Positions 6,075 to 11,986 of a stretch of 12,064 nt of DNA are shown one piece after another. This DNA is from Bacillota bacterium (GTDB taxonomy: Bacteria > Bacillota > Sulfobacillia > JAJZIM01 > JAJZBP01): assembly GCA_021798855.1 (NCBI GenBank), contig JAJZBP010000043.1:1-12064 (forward strand), read 5' to 3'. The first letter of the stretch is position 1; each line of letters opens with the position of its first letter. Under the pieces are notes generated by a model. That model saw nothing but the letters and a program-made list of their open reading frames with translations, had not been told where the DNA came from and did no database searches. The position numbers were made by a program, and so were the translations under genes.

Positions 6075-6923
6075 ATGAACTTCACCTTGAGGGAACTCTT
6101 GAACAGCACCTGGCAACTCTTCATCAGCCGGTTGGCCTTGGCTTGGGCGGTGGTTTTTGCCGGAATCATTCCCATTTTGCTGCTCGGCGTCCTGTTGCTG
6201 GGCTTCGGGTTTGGGGGGGGGCTGATGGGTTCCCTCGGCAGCATGGCCCCTCCGGGCGGCGGTTATTCCGGCGGCATCTCGCCGGCCCTGGCGGGGGTGC
6301 TGGCCGGCGGCGCGCTGGCCATGTTGGTTTTTCTGGTGGTTTTGGTGTTCGTCATGCCCTACTGCCTGGGAGGACTAAACGGAACGGCGGTTGACGCCCT
6401 GGGAGCGGGAGACGGTTTTTCGGTTTGGCGTTTCTTCAACCACGGTTTCAAACTCTACGGGCGAAGCTTGGCTTTTTTCCTTCTCGCCCTGGTTCTTGTG
6501 GTGGCCATGGTGATCGTGGACGCAATCGTCGGGTTCGTCTTGCATTTCATCTTGGCGTGGCTGGTGGTTCCGTGGGTGGTGGCCGTGTATCTGGCTTTTG
6601 CCTGTTTTTCCTTCTACTGGCTGCCGGCGGTCTACCTGGGAACGGGCGGCCAGATTAAGGCCCTGCGGGACGCCTTCCGGGTCACCTTTCCGGAGGGGAA
6701 GTGGAAGCAGGCCATCGGATTCATCCTGGTGTGTGTGCTGGCCGAAGTCGTTCTCTGGTTGGTCGCCACCGTCCTGGATATCACCGTAATCGGTCTGATC
6801 ATCGGCGTGCCGTTGATGATCGTGGGTCCCATCTTCCTGTATACCTTCTTCATCCTGGGGGCCTTCAACGCCTACTCCGCCGGCGGTTCGCCGGCGGAGG
6901 TTCCGGCGATAACGACCGGTTGA
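6075..6923 (+). CDS. Polytopic membrane protein of unknown function, first gene of the spoIIA operon
   Basis: The ATG at 6075 has GGAGGTG seven bases upstream. The in-frame ATG at 6030 lies inside the -10 of the putative sigma-H promoter and has no ribosome binding site. The product has 282 residues and about seven hydrophobic segments. The N-terminus MNFTLRELLNSTWQLFISR is amphipathic. A Gly/Pro-rich loop (MAPPGGGYSGG) separates the first two helices. A soluble stretch with GDGFSVWRFFNHGFKLYGRS precedes the third, and a second with LRDAFRVTFPEGKWKQ precedes the last three helices. This repeated pattern (a charged amphipathic helix, then paired membrane helices) recalls DUF975/YciC-like or GDPD-type membrane domains, but I cannot assign a family. 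It lies between dacF and spoIIAA, where Bacillus has no gene, and it is probably cotranscribed with spoIIA. Confidence 0.75.
   Translation: MNFTLRELLNSTWQLFISRLALAWAVVFAGIIPILLLGVLLLGFGFGGGLMGSLGSMAPPGGGYSGGISPALAGVLAGGALAMLVFLVVLVFVMPYCLGGLNGTAVDALGAGDGFSVWRFFNHGFKLYGRSLAFFLLALVLVVAMVIVDAIVGFVLHFILAWLVVPWVVAVYLAFACFSFYWLPAVYLGTGGQIKALRDAFRVTFPEGKWKQAIGFILVCVLAEVVLWLVATVLDITVIGLIIGVPLMIVGPIFLYTFFILGAFNAYSAGGSPAEVPAITTG
6875..6899. repeat. Perfect 11-bp hairpin near the end of the membrane protein gene
   Basis: CTCCGCCGGCG (6875-6885), loop GTT, CGCCGGCGGAG (6889-6899). It encodes part of YSAGGSPAE, 22 bases before the stop. No T-run follows. A stem this strong in an mRNA could pause ribosomes or protect the upstream message from decay. 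Confidence 0.5.
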
Positions 6924-6948
6924 GCGAACGCGGTGGGAAAATTTCATT

Positions 6949-6991
6949 TAACCGGCCAAAAACGACAAAATTTGGAGTTGCTGGCCGGTTA
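6949..6991. promoter_or_regulatory. 10-bp inverted repeat between the membrane protein gene and spoIIAA
   Basis: TAACCGGCCA (6949-6958) and TGGCCGGTTA (6982-6991) are perfect inverted repeats with a 23-base spacer, followed by TAATTTT. The right arm runs into TATAAT (6990-6995), a perfect -10 hexamer, but no matching -35 lies 16-19 bases upstream. It could be a leaky terminator, an operator, or a structure that sets expression of spoIIAA relative to the upstream gene. Confidence 0.4.
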
Positions 6992-7005
6992 TAATTTTAG
7001 GCAAA

Positions 7006-7485
7006 ATGCAAAGAACGGGGGGATCCAAACTGGCCGGTTTGAGAATGCGGGAAGCCGTGGACAAGGAGGTTTTCCACTGCGCTTTGGAGGGGGAATTGGA
7101 TTTGCACACGGCTCCGTTGGCCCGCTCCCGTCTGGACGCCTGGTTGGAGGAAACCGGAGCGTTGCGCCTGATCCTGGATCTGACCCAAGTTTCCTTCCTT
7201 GACAGTTCGGGCATCGGGGTGATTCTGGGCCGCTACCGCAAGTTGCAGGAACGGGGCGGGCGGGTGGAGATCCTGGCACCGGGGGGTGCCGTGAAAAAAG
7301 TGCTGGAGATGGCGGGGATAGCCGGCATCATTCCCATCCGCGAGGCGCAAACAAAGGAAGGTTTCGCCTCCGTACATGCGCCCGTCGCCCTTGGCGAGGG
7401 CAAGGAACAGACCTCCGGCGAAACCTTTGACGCCCAGTTCACCGCCAAGGGCGGCTCCCGTGCTATGAAGGAGAAAAGCAGTTGA
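7006..7485 (+). CDS. spoIIAA: Anti-anti-sigma factor SpoIIAA with a repeat-derived C-terminal extension
   Basis: SpoIIAA binds SpoIIAB and releases sigma-F when dephosphorylated. The STAS domain is clear: LEGELDLHTAPLARSRLD (about 28-45), ILDLTQVSFLDSSGIGVILG with the phosphorylatable Ser67 in DSSG, then GGRVEILAPGGAVKKVLEMAGIAGIIPI. Bacillus SpoIIAA has 117 residues; this one has 159. From about residue 116 the sequence (TKEGFASVHAPVALGEGK onward to the end) is encoded by the reverse complement of the repeat also found at 298-493, so the last native residues appear to have been replaced. The ATG at 7006 lacks a good ribosome binding site; TTG 7039 and ATG 7045 are alternatives and fit the Bacillus N-terminus better. 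The stop overlaps the spoIIAB start (TTGA). Confidence 0.92.
   Translation: MQRTGGSKLAGLRMREAVDKEVFHCALEGELDLHTAPLARSRLDAWLEETGALRLILDLTQVSFLDSSGIGVILGRYRKLQERGGRVEILAPGGAVKKVLEMAGIAGIIPIREAQTKEGFASVHAPVALGEGKEQTSGETFDAQFTAKGGSRAMKEKSS
7352..7472 (-). repeat. Dispersed palindromic repeat, copy B (3' end of spoIIAA, minus orientation)
   Basis: The reverse complement aligns with copy A at 298-493 over its whole length, lacking only the 75-base tandem insert. Arms GGTTTCGCC and GGCGAAACC pair perfectly over nine bases. At the position where copy A has a G:C pair, copy B has T:A, a compensatory change. Hairpin 1 (GCCGCC/GGCGGT) is also kept, with one wobble. On the + strand the element is read in the spoIIAA frame as residues 116-155 or so. 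Its outer edge GTGCTATGAAGGA supplies the AAGGAG ribosome binding site (7468-7473) of spoIIAB; copy A has GTGCTATAAAGGA at the same edge. Confidence 0.87.
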
Positions 7486-7934
7486 ACTCCCGTGACAAAG
7501 ACAAGGTTACCAACCGCATGGTCATGGAAATTGCGAGCCGAACGGAGAACATCGCCCTGGTCAGGGTGGCTGTGGCGATCTTCGCGGGGGAACTCGATTT
7601 CACGCTGGGTGAATTGGAGGAGATCAAAGTGGCCATGTCGGAGGTGGTATCCAACGCGGTCAGGCATGGCTATGCCGGTGGAGAGGGGACGGTGCGCGTG
7701 GAGGCCGAGATCACGGGCCCGTGGTTGGTGGTGACGGTGGAAGATCGCGGGCGAGGGATGGCTGACGTCGAGGCGGCCAGGGCGGCGGGGAGTGACGATC
7801 CGGAACGGATGGGGATGGGTTTCCTCTTCATGGAATCCTTCATGGACCGGGTGACGGTGGAATCGACACCCGGGGAAGGCACCAGAGTGCGGTTGGAGAA
7901 AGAGGGAAAGCTGAACCGTCGGGACGGCCGGTAA
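7482..7934 (+). CDS. spoIIAB: Anti-sigma-F factor SpoIIAB (serine kinase)
   Basis: SpoIIAB is a GHKL-fold protein that holds sigma-F inactive and phosphorylates SpoIIAA. The TTG at 7482 has AAGGAG eight bases upstream and overlaps the spoIIAA stop. Length is 150 residues (Bacillus 146). The N-terminus NRMVMEIASRTENIALVRVAV is typical. The N box is KVAMSEVVSNAVRHGY (E54, N58), the G1 box VEDRGRGM (D88), and the G2 region DDPERMGMGFLFMESFMDRV. The C-terminal strand VTVESTPGEGTRVRLEK closes the ATP-binding fold. All expected nucleotide-binding residues are present, so it should be active. Its ribosome binding site lies on the edge of repeat copy B, so translation relative to SpoIIAA may depend on how that hairpin-rich region folds. 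Confidence 0.95.
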   Translation: MNSRDKDKVTNRMVMEIASRTENIALVRVAVAIFAGELDFTLGELEEIKVAMSEVVSNAVRHGYAGGEGTVRVEAEITGPWLVVTVEDRGRGMADVEAARAAGSDDPERMGMGFLFMESFMDRVTVESTPGEGTRVRLEKEGKLNRRDGR

Positions 7935-7936
7935 CG

Positions 7937-8617
7937 ATGGCGGAACAGGATAACGCGGCGCGGTTGCGGGAACGGTTGGACGCCGCCCGGCGGGGCGATC
8001 GGACGGCCAAGGATGAACTGATCCAGGACAACCTGGGGTTGGTGCGCAAGGTTGCGCGGCGCTGGGGGAAGGAAGGGGAAAACGAGGATGTCTTCCAGGC
8101 GGGATGCATCGGCCTTTGGAAAGCCGTGGAGCGATACGACCCGGATTATGGCGCGCAGTTTTCCACCTATGCCGTTTCTCTGATCTTGGGTGAAATCCGC
8201 CGGCACCTGCGGGACACCGCCGCAACCGACCGGGGCCGGAAGATGGTGGAGAGGGGGAGACTGATCAGGTCGGCCACGGATACCCTCCGTCAAAACCTGG
8301 GTCGAGAGCCGGCGGTCGGGGAGGTGGCCGAACACTTGGGGCTACCCGTCGCGGAGTTGACCCTGGCCTTGGAGGTGACGGCCGGCGCGTTGCCCTTGGA
8401 GGCGGCCGGCGCCGGGGAAGATTACGCCTGGCAGGAAAAGGCGATGTTGCGGGCGAGCCTGGCGGAGTTGGAGGGGCGGGAAAGGGAACTGGTCCGCTGG
8501 CGTTACTTTCACGACCGCACCCAGCGCGAAACCGGTGCCGGTCTGGGCCTCAGTCAGGTCCAGGTGTGCCGCTTGGAGAAAAGGATTTTGGACAAGCTCC
8601 GTCGCGATCTTGAGTGA
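7937..8617 (+). CDS. sigF: Sporulation sigma factor sigma-F (divergent region 3)
   Basis: This is the first forespore-specific sigma factor, encoded last in the operon. The ATG at 7937 is two bases after the spoIIAB stop; no strong ribosome binding site is seen, so coupling is likely. Region 2 (about 30-93) is good: DNLGLVRKVA, EDVFQAGCIGLWKAVERYDP, FSTYAVSLILGEIRRHLRD. Region 4 is good: LAELEGRERELVRWRYFHDRTQ and LGLSQVQVCRLEKRILDKLR. Two things are odd. The near-invariant KVSRSLKE segment after RDDG (region 3.0) is replaced by DRGRKMVE with no length change, and FSTYAVPM reads FSTYAVSL. The segment between regions 3 and 4 is shorter than in Bacillus by about 17 residues and lacks the DGDPITLLDQ motif. 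Total 226 residues against 255. Operon position makes SigF far more likely than SigG. Confidence 0.88.
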   Translation: MAEQDNAARLRERLDAARRGDRTAKDELIQDNLGLVRKVARRWGKEGENEDVFQAGCIGLWKAVERYDPDYGAQFSTYAVSLILGEIRRHLRDTAATDRGRKMVERGRLIRSATDTLRQNLGREPAVGEVAEHLGLPVAELTLALEVTAGALPLEAAGAGEDYAWQEKAMLRASLAELEGRERELVRWRYFHDRTQRETGAGLGLSQVQVCRLEKRILDKLRRDLE

Positions 8618-8626
8618 CCGGGGAAC

Positions 8627-8658
8627 GCCGGTCGGGCGATTTGACGGCTTGTTTTTTT
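8627..8658 (+). terminator. Intrinsic terminator after sigF
   Basis: GCCGGTC (8627-8633) pairs with GACGGC (8643-8648) with one bulged G around the loop GGGCGATTT, and is followed by TTG and seven T (8652-8658). A competing stem GACCGG (8616-8621)/CCGGTC (8628-8633) overlaps the stop codon. This marks the end of the spoIIA operon. Confidence 0.55.
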
Positions 8659-8673
8659 GCCCGGGTTGGCTTA

Positions 8674-8691
8674 AAATGATCTACGTCATTT
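8674..8691. promoter_or_regulatory. CRP/FNR-type palindrome in the hem operon leader
   Basis: AAATGA (8674-8679), six bases TCTACG, TCATTT (8686-8691): a perfect dyad with the TGA-N6-TCA core of CRP/FNR-family operators. It overlaps TAAAAT (8672-8677), a possible -10 that has TTGTTT (8649-8654) 17 bases upstream, a poor -35. A redox or oxygen-responsive FNR-like regulator controlling haem synthesis would be plausible, but the regulator is not in the window. Confidence 0.35.
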
Positions 8692-8714
8692 CGGACAAGT
8701 GGGTCAAAACCAAA

Positions 8715-8754
8715 CGGCGATGCTGGCTCTCCATAATGTGACAGTGGATCGCCG
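8715..8754. promoter_or_regulatory. 7-bp inverted repeat in the hemA leader
   Basis: CGGCGAT (8715-8721) and ATCGCCG (8748-8754) are perfect inverted repeats with a 26-base spacer that includes CATAAT. They lie 34 bases before the hemA start and upstream of its AGGGGAG ribosome binding site. This may be a leader RNA structure. No known riboswitch is recognised. Confidence 0.3.
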
Positions 8755-8787
8755 CCGTCGCCTGCGGGAAAACAAGGGGAGCCTGAC

Positions 8788-10071
8788 TTGCACATTTTGG
8801 CCGTTGGGCTGAATCACAAAGTTGCTCCGGTGGAGATCCGAGAAAGGGTGGCCGTGCCGGCGGAAGAAGTCGGCTCTTTTTTGGGTTCCCTAAAAGGGGG
8901 AGACGGTTTCCTGGAGGCGGTCCTTCTTTCCACCTGCAACCGGACCGAAATGTACGCGGTGGCTGAAACCTACCATGGAGCGAGGAACTTCCTGTTGAAC
9001 GCTCTGAGCCGGGGCGAAGAAAGTTTAAAAGGCTATTTTTACGTCCATTACGGTCTGGAGGCCGTGGAACACCTGTTTCGGGTGGCCACCGGCCTTGATT
9101 CCATGCTCCTGGGGGAAACGCAAATCCTGGGGCAGGTCAAGGACGCCTATCTGGCCGCCGACCGGGCCGGAACCGTCGGCAAGGTTCTCCACCTGCTCTG
9201 CCGGCGGGCGCTGGCCGTGGGCAAAAGGGTTCATCACGAAACCGCGATCAGCCAAAACGCCGTCTCGGTCGGTTACGCGGCGGTGGAATTGGCCCGTAAG
9301 GTTTTCGGTGATCTGCGTCATTGCCGGGTTCTCCTGATCGGTGCGGGGAAGATGGGGGAATTGACCGCCGGTTACCTGCGGGAGTTGGGGGCCGATTTCC
9401 TGGTGGCCAACCGGACCGTCAGCAAGGCGGAGGAATTGGCCGGGCGCTTCGGGGGAAAGGCCCACGGGTTGGAGGACCTGCCCTGGCTGCTGGGAGCGGC
9501 GGACGTGGTGCTGAGTTCGACCGGAGCGCCGGGGGTGGTGGTGGGGAGGCCGCTCCTGGAGGAGGCCATCCGCAACCGGCGGCGGCCGATTTTTCTCTGC
9601 GACCTGGCCGTGCCCAGAGACATTGCACCGGAGGTGTGCGGGTTGCCACTGGTTTTTCTTTACGACATCGACGACCTGCAGACGGTGGTCGACGCCAACC
9701 TCAAGGAACGGGCGAAAGAGGCCCGCAAGGCGCAGAGCATCATTGCTGAGGAAAAGGACAATTTCGCCGCCGGCATCCGGGAGTTGGAGGTCGTGCCCCT
9801 GATCCTGTCCCTGCGGGAAAAGGCGGAAAGCATCCGGGTGCGGGAAGTCGATAGGGCTTTGGGAAAGTTGGGACATTTGTCGGAAGCCGACCGGCGCGTG
9901 GTTGAACGGATGAGCGAGTTGATCGTCAATAAGCTTTTGAACGATCCGACCCTGGTGATCAAGGAATACGCCGCCCAGGAGGACGCCCAAATCTACCTGG
10001 AAACCCTAAGCCGCCTTTTCCGTTTGGAAATCAAGGCTCCGGAGAAAGAGCTTGCTCCGGAACTGAGGTGA
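8788..10071 (+). CDS. hemA: Glutamyl-tRNA reductase
   Basis: HemA reduces Glu-tRNA(Glu) to glutamate-1-semialdehyde with NADPH, the committed step of tetrapyrrole synthesis in the C5 pathway. The TTG at 8788 has AGGGGAG six bases upstream. The N-terminal catalytic domain starts HILAVGLNHKVAPVEIRERV and has the catalytic Cys50 in LLSTCNRTEMYAV. GLDSMLLGETQILGQVKDAY (about 102-121) is the family signature. The NADPH domain has LLIGAGKMGELTAGYL (183-198) and VANRTVSKAEELA. The dimerisation helices follow, with VPLILSLREKAESIRVREVDRAL and a C-terminal NKLLNDPT. Length is 427, normal. It leads an operon with ccsA, precorrin-2 dehydrogenase and hemC, as in many Firmicutes, and its stop overlaps the next start (TGATG). 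Confidence 0.97.
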   Translation: MHILAVGLNHKVAPVEIRERVAVPAEEVGSFLGSLKGGDGFLEAVLLSTCNRTEMYAVAETYHGARNFLLNALSRGEESLKGYFYVHYGLEAVEHLFRVATGLDSMLLGETQILGQVKDAYLAADRAGTVGKVLHLLCRRALAVGKRVHHETAISQNAVSVGYAAVELARKVFGDLRHCRVLLIGAGKMGELTAGYLRELGADFLVANRTVSKAEELAGRFGGKAHGLEDLPWLLGAADVVLSSTGAPGVVVGRPLLEEAIRNRRRPIFLCDLAVPRDIAPEVCGLPLVFLYDIDDLQTVVDANLKERAKEARKAQSIIAEEKDNFAAGIRELEVVPLILSLREKAESIRVREVDRALGKLGHLSEADRRVVERMSELIVNKLLNDPTLVIKEYAAQEDAQIYLETLSRLFRLEIKAPEKELAPELR

Positions 10072-10865
10072 TGGAGCGACTGTTGCTCTTTTTGACGCTG
10101 GGGGCTTACGGAGTGGCCATCTACGATCAGGTGCGCCTCCTGCACAAGGAGGAGATGGCCCGCCGGGCGGCCTTTTCGACTTACCTGGCCTTTTCCCTGC
10201 AGACCCTGGCCCTGTTGGCGAGAATGATCGCCGAACGAGGTTTCCCGGGAGGAACTCTGTACGGCTGGATCCTTTTTTTCACTTGGCTGGCCGCCACGCT
10301 CTACCTGATCGGGCAGAAGGGGGCATTCCGTAACGGCGGCATTTTCCTCCTGCCGATCCTGGCCAGTTTCCTGTTGGTGGCCGTCCTCCTGCCGGAAAAA
10401 GCCGCGGCCAGACCCTCCCCGGAAGGCCTTTGGCTTTGGGTACACCTGAGTGCGATCACCTTGAGCTATGCCGCCATGACCTTTGCGGCACTCACCGCCC
10501 TGATGTATATGCACGAGGAGCAATCGCTCAGATGGAAAATTTTCGGCGCTTTTTACCGTCGATTTCCGCCGCTGGCCACCCTGGACGTCTGGACGCGCCG
10601 CGCCCTGCTCTTCGGCTGGATCACCCTGACCGCCGGCATGGTGGCCGGAAGCCTTTGGGCAAAGATCGTCTGGGGGAGTTTCTGGAACTGGAACCCCAAG
10701 GAGGTCTGGACCCTCCTGGATTGGGGTCTCTTCAGCATGGCCCTGGGTGGCTGGGGTTACCTGACGGGCCGGAAGAAGGTTTTCTTGGTGTTGGTGGCCT
10801 ACGCGGTGGCGTTGCTCAACGTGTTCGGAGTCGACCTGTTGTCCGGGCCGCACCGCTATTTTTAG
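10071..10865 (+). CDS. ccsA: CcsA/HemX-family membrane protein (cytochrome c assembly domain)
   Basis: The ATG at 10071 shares its A with the hemA stop (TGATG); a GTG at 10068 is also possible. The product has 264 residues and about eight membrane helices. The tryptophan-rich haem-handling motif reads WGSFWNWNPKEVWTLLDW (201-218). The usual WxWDxxE aspartate is asparagine here. Potential haem-ligand histidines are H125 in LWVHLSAITLSYA and H261 in SGPHRYF at the C-terminus. It belongs to the family that includes CcsA/ResC (cytochrome c haem ligation) and HemX (a protein encoded beside hemA that lowers HemA abundance in Bacillus). The position just after hemA favours a HemX-like role; the complete Trp-rich motif and C-terminal His also fit CcsA. 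I cannot decide between them from sequence alone. Confidence 0.88.
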   Translation: MERLLLFLTLGAYGVAIYDQVRLLHKEEMARRAAFSTYLAFSLQTLALLARMIAERGFPGGTLYGWILFFTWLAATLYLIGQKGAFRNGGIFLLPILASFLLVAVLLPEKAAARPSPEGLWLWVHLSAITLSYAAMTFAALTALMYMHEEQSLRWKIFGAFYRRFPPLATLDVWTRRALLFGWITLTAGMVAGSLWAKIVWGSFWNWNPKEVWTLLDWGLFSMALGGWGYLTGRKKVFLVLVAYAVALLNVFGVDLLSGPHRYF

Positions 10866-10881
10866 GAACGAGGGAGTTGGA

Positions 10882-11631
10882 TTGCGCCTTTATCCGGTGG
10901 AACTACGGCTGGAGGGCAGGAATTGCCTCCTGGTGGGCGGAGGCAAGGTGGCCGAACGCAAAGCCATGGGCCTTTTGGCGGCGGGGGGAAACCTTTCACT
11001 GGTCAGCCCCCGGCTCACGGACGGGTTGCGGGAAGCGGTGGCGGAGGGCCGGTTGCGTTGGCAAGACCGGACCTACCGTTCCGGGGATTTGGAGGGTGTC
11101 TTTTTGGTGATTGCGGCCACCGACGATCCGGCAACCAACGATTTGGTGAGCCGGGAAGCCCAGGAGGCCAACGTCCTGTGCAACGTGGTGGACGATCCGG
11201 CACGCTGCAATTTCGTGTTACCGGCGGTCCTCCGGCGTGGCGATTTCAGCCTGAGCGTATCCACCGGGGGGAACAGTCCCCTGCTGGCCCGGCTCGTCCG
11301 GGAGGAACTGGAGGGCAGGTTCGGAATCGAATACGGACCCTACGTCCGTTTTTTGGGTAAAATGCGGGCCGAAGCGATGGGAATGCTGGCGCCGCCCGAA
11401 CGGGAAACTTTCCTCCGCGAACTGGTGGCGGGGGAATACCTGGATCTCATCCGCCGGGGCTTTTTTGAGCAGGCGGAACAAAAAGCGGAGGCGATAATTT
11501 ACGCGGCGCGTCACGATAGGAACCAGGTCCAGCCCGCTGGCCCAAGCCCAGGCCGAGGAGATTCAAAAAGCCCTGTCGGGCATCCGTCCCGCTTGGGAGA
11601 TTGGGCTGGCGCTGATCACGACGGCCGGTGA
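10882..11631 (+). CDS. Precorrin-2 dehydrogenase / sirohydrochlorin ferrochelatase-type protein (CysG N-domain family)
   Basis: The TTG at 10882 has AGGGAG five bases upstream. The Rossmann domain begins RLYPVELRLEGRNCLLVGGG with GGGKVAERKA (19-28), then VIAATDDPATND and CNVVDDPARCNFVLPAV. D104 in NVVDDP matches the catalytic aspartate of the CysG/Met8 family. STGGNSPLLARLVREELE (127-144) is the family's helical signature. The enzyme oxidises precorrin-2 to sirohydrochlorin with NAD, toward sirohaem or cobalamin/haem d1. The frame runs 249 residues, but from about residue 212 it reads hemC sequence out of frame, a 131-base overlap. One base fewer in the A-run near 11480-11484 would end the protein at TAA 11495, six bases before hemC. 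The real protein is therefore probably about 204 residues, and the tail is suspect. Confidence 0.88.
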   Translation: MRLYPVELRLEGRNCLLVGGGKVAERKAMGLLAAGGNLSLVSPRLTDGLREAVAEGRLRWQDRTYRSGDLEGVFLVIAATDDPATNDLVSREAQEANVLCNVVDDPARCNFVLPAVLRRGDFSLSVSTGGNSPLLARLVREELEGRFGIEYGPYVRFLGKMRAEAMGMLAPPERETFLRELVAGEYLDLIRRGFFEQAEQKAEAIIYAARHDRNQVQPAGPSPGRGDSKSPVGHPSRLGDWAGADHDGR

Positions 11632-11986
11632 CCGGATTTTGGACACTCCTTTGGCCGATTTCGCCGGCAAGGGGATATTCGTCAAGGAAATCGAAACGTC
11701 CCTTTTGTCCGGAGAGGTTGATTTGGCGGTCCACAGCTTAAAGGATCTGCCGGCGGAAATGCCCCCCGGTTTGGTTTTGGCGGCCATCACCCGCCGGGAG
11801 GACGCGCGGGACGTGCTGGTGGCCGAGGAGGATTGGACCTTGGAAACCCTGCCGGAGGGCGCGGCCATCGGAACCTCGAGTCCGCGCCGGGTGGCTCAAT
11901 TGCGTCTTGCCCGTCCCGACCTCCGGGCGGAGGTGGTGCGGGGAAACCTGGGAACCAGACTGGCCAAGCTGGCTCGGGGGGAATGA
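11501..11986 (+). CDS. hemC: Hydroxymethylbilane synthase (porphobilinogen deaminase), ACG start, interrupted by in-frame TGA
   Basis: HemC joins four porphobilinogens into hydroxymethylbilane. The frame shows RRVTIGTRSSPLAQAQAEEI, FVKEIETSLLSGEVDLAVHS with LKD following (D82, the catalytic aspartate), AIGTSSPRRVAQLRL and VRGNLGTRL. A stop (TAA 11495-11497) lies just upstream, and between it and IGTRSS there is no ATG, GTG or TTG. The codon in the place of the initiator is ACG at 11501, with GGAGG nine bases upstream. The next standard start (TTG 11639) would delete the essential GTRSS region. After 161 codons a TGA (11984-11986) follows LARGE, where homologues continue with an aromatic or other residue and then (D/Q)AL. 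The homologous frame then continues beyond it. As read, the product lacks the C-terminal cofactor-binding domain. Confidence 0.85.
   Translation, partial: TRRVTIGTRSSPLAQAQAEEIQKALSGIRPAWEIGLALITTAGDRILDTPLADFAGKGIFVKEIETSLLSGEVDLAVHSLKDLPAEMPPGLVLAAITRREDARDVLVAEEDWTLETLPEGAAIGTSSPRRVAQLRLARPDLRAEVVRGNLGTRLAKLARGE

Noticed and set aside
7233..8225. Minus-strand open frame of 330 codons across spoIIAA, spoIIAB and sigF
   Set aside because: It covers three well-supported + strand genes. Its only interesting part is the sense reading of repeat copy B, which shows the element is open on both strands, not that a gene exists.
8641..8677. Sigma-A promoter TTGACG (8641) with TAAAAT (8672)
   Set aside because: The spacer is 25 bases, too long; and TTGACG is part of the sigF terminator stem. 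The alternative -35 TTGTTT matches only three of six bases.
11495..11520. C-to-U RNA editing restoring ATG from the two ACG codons
   Set aside because: Such start-codon editing is known in plant organelles, not in bacteria. Rare ACG initiation or sequence error needs fewer assumptions.
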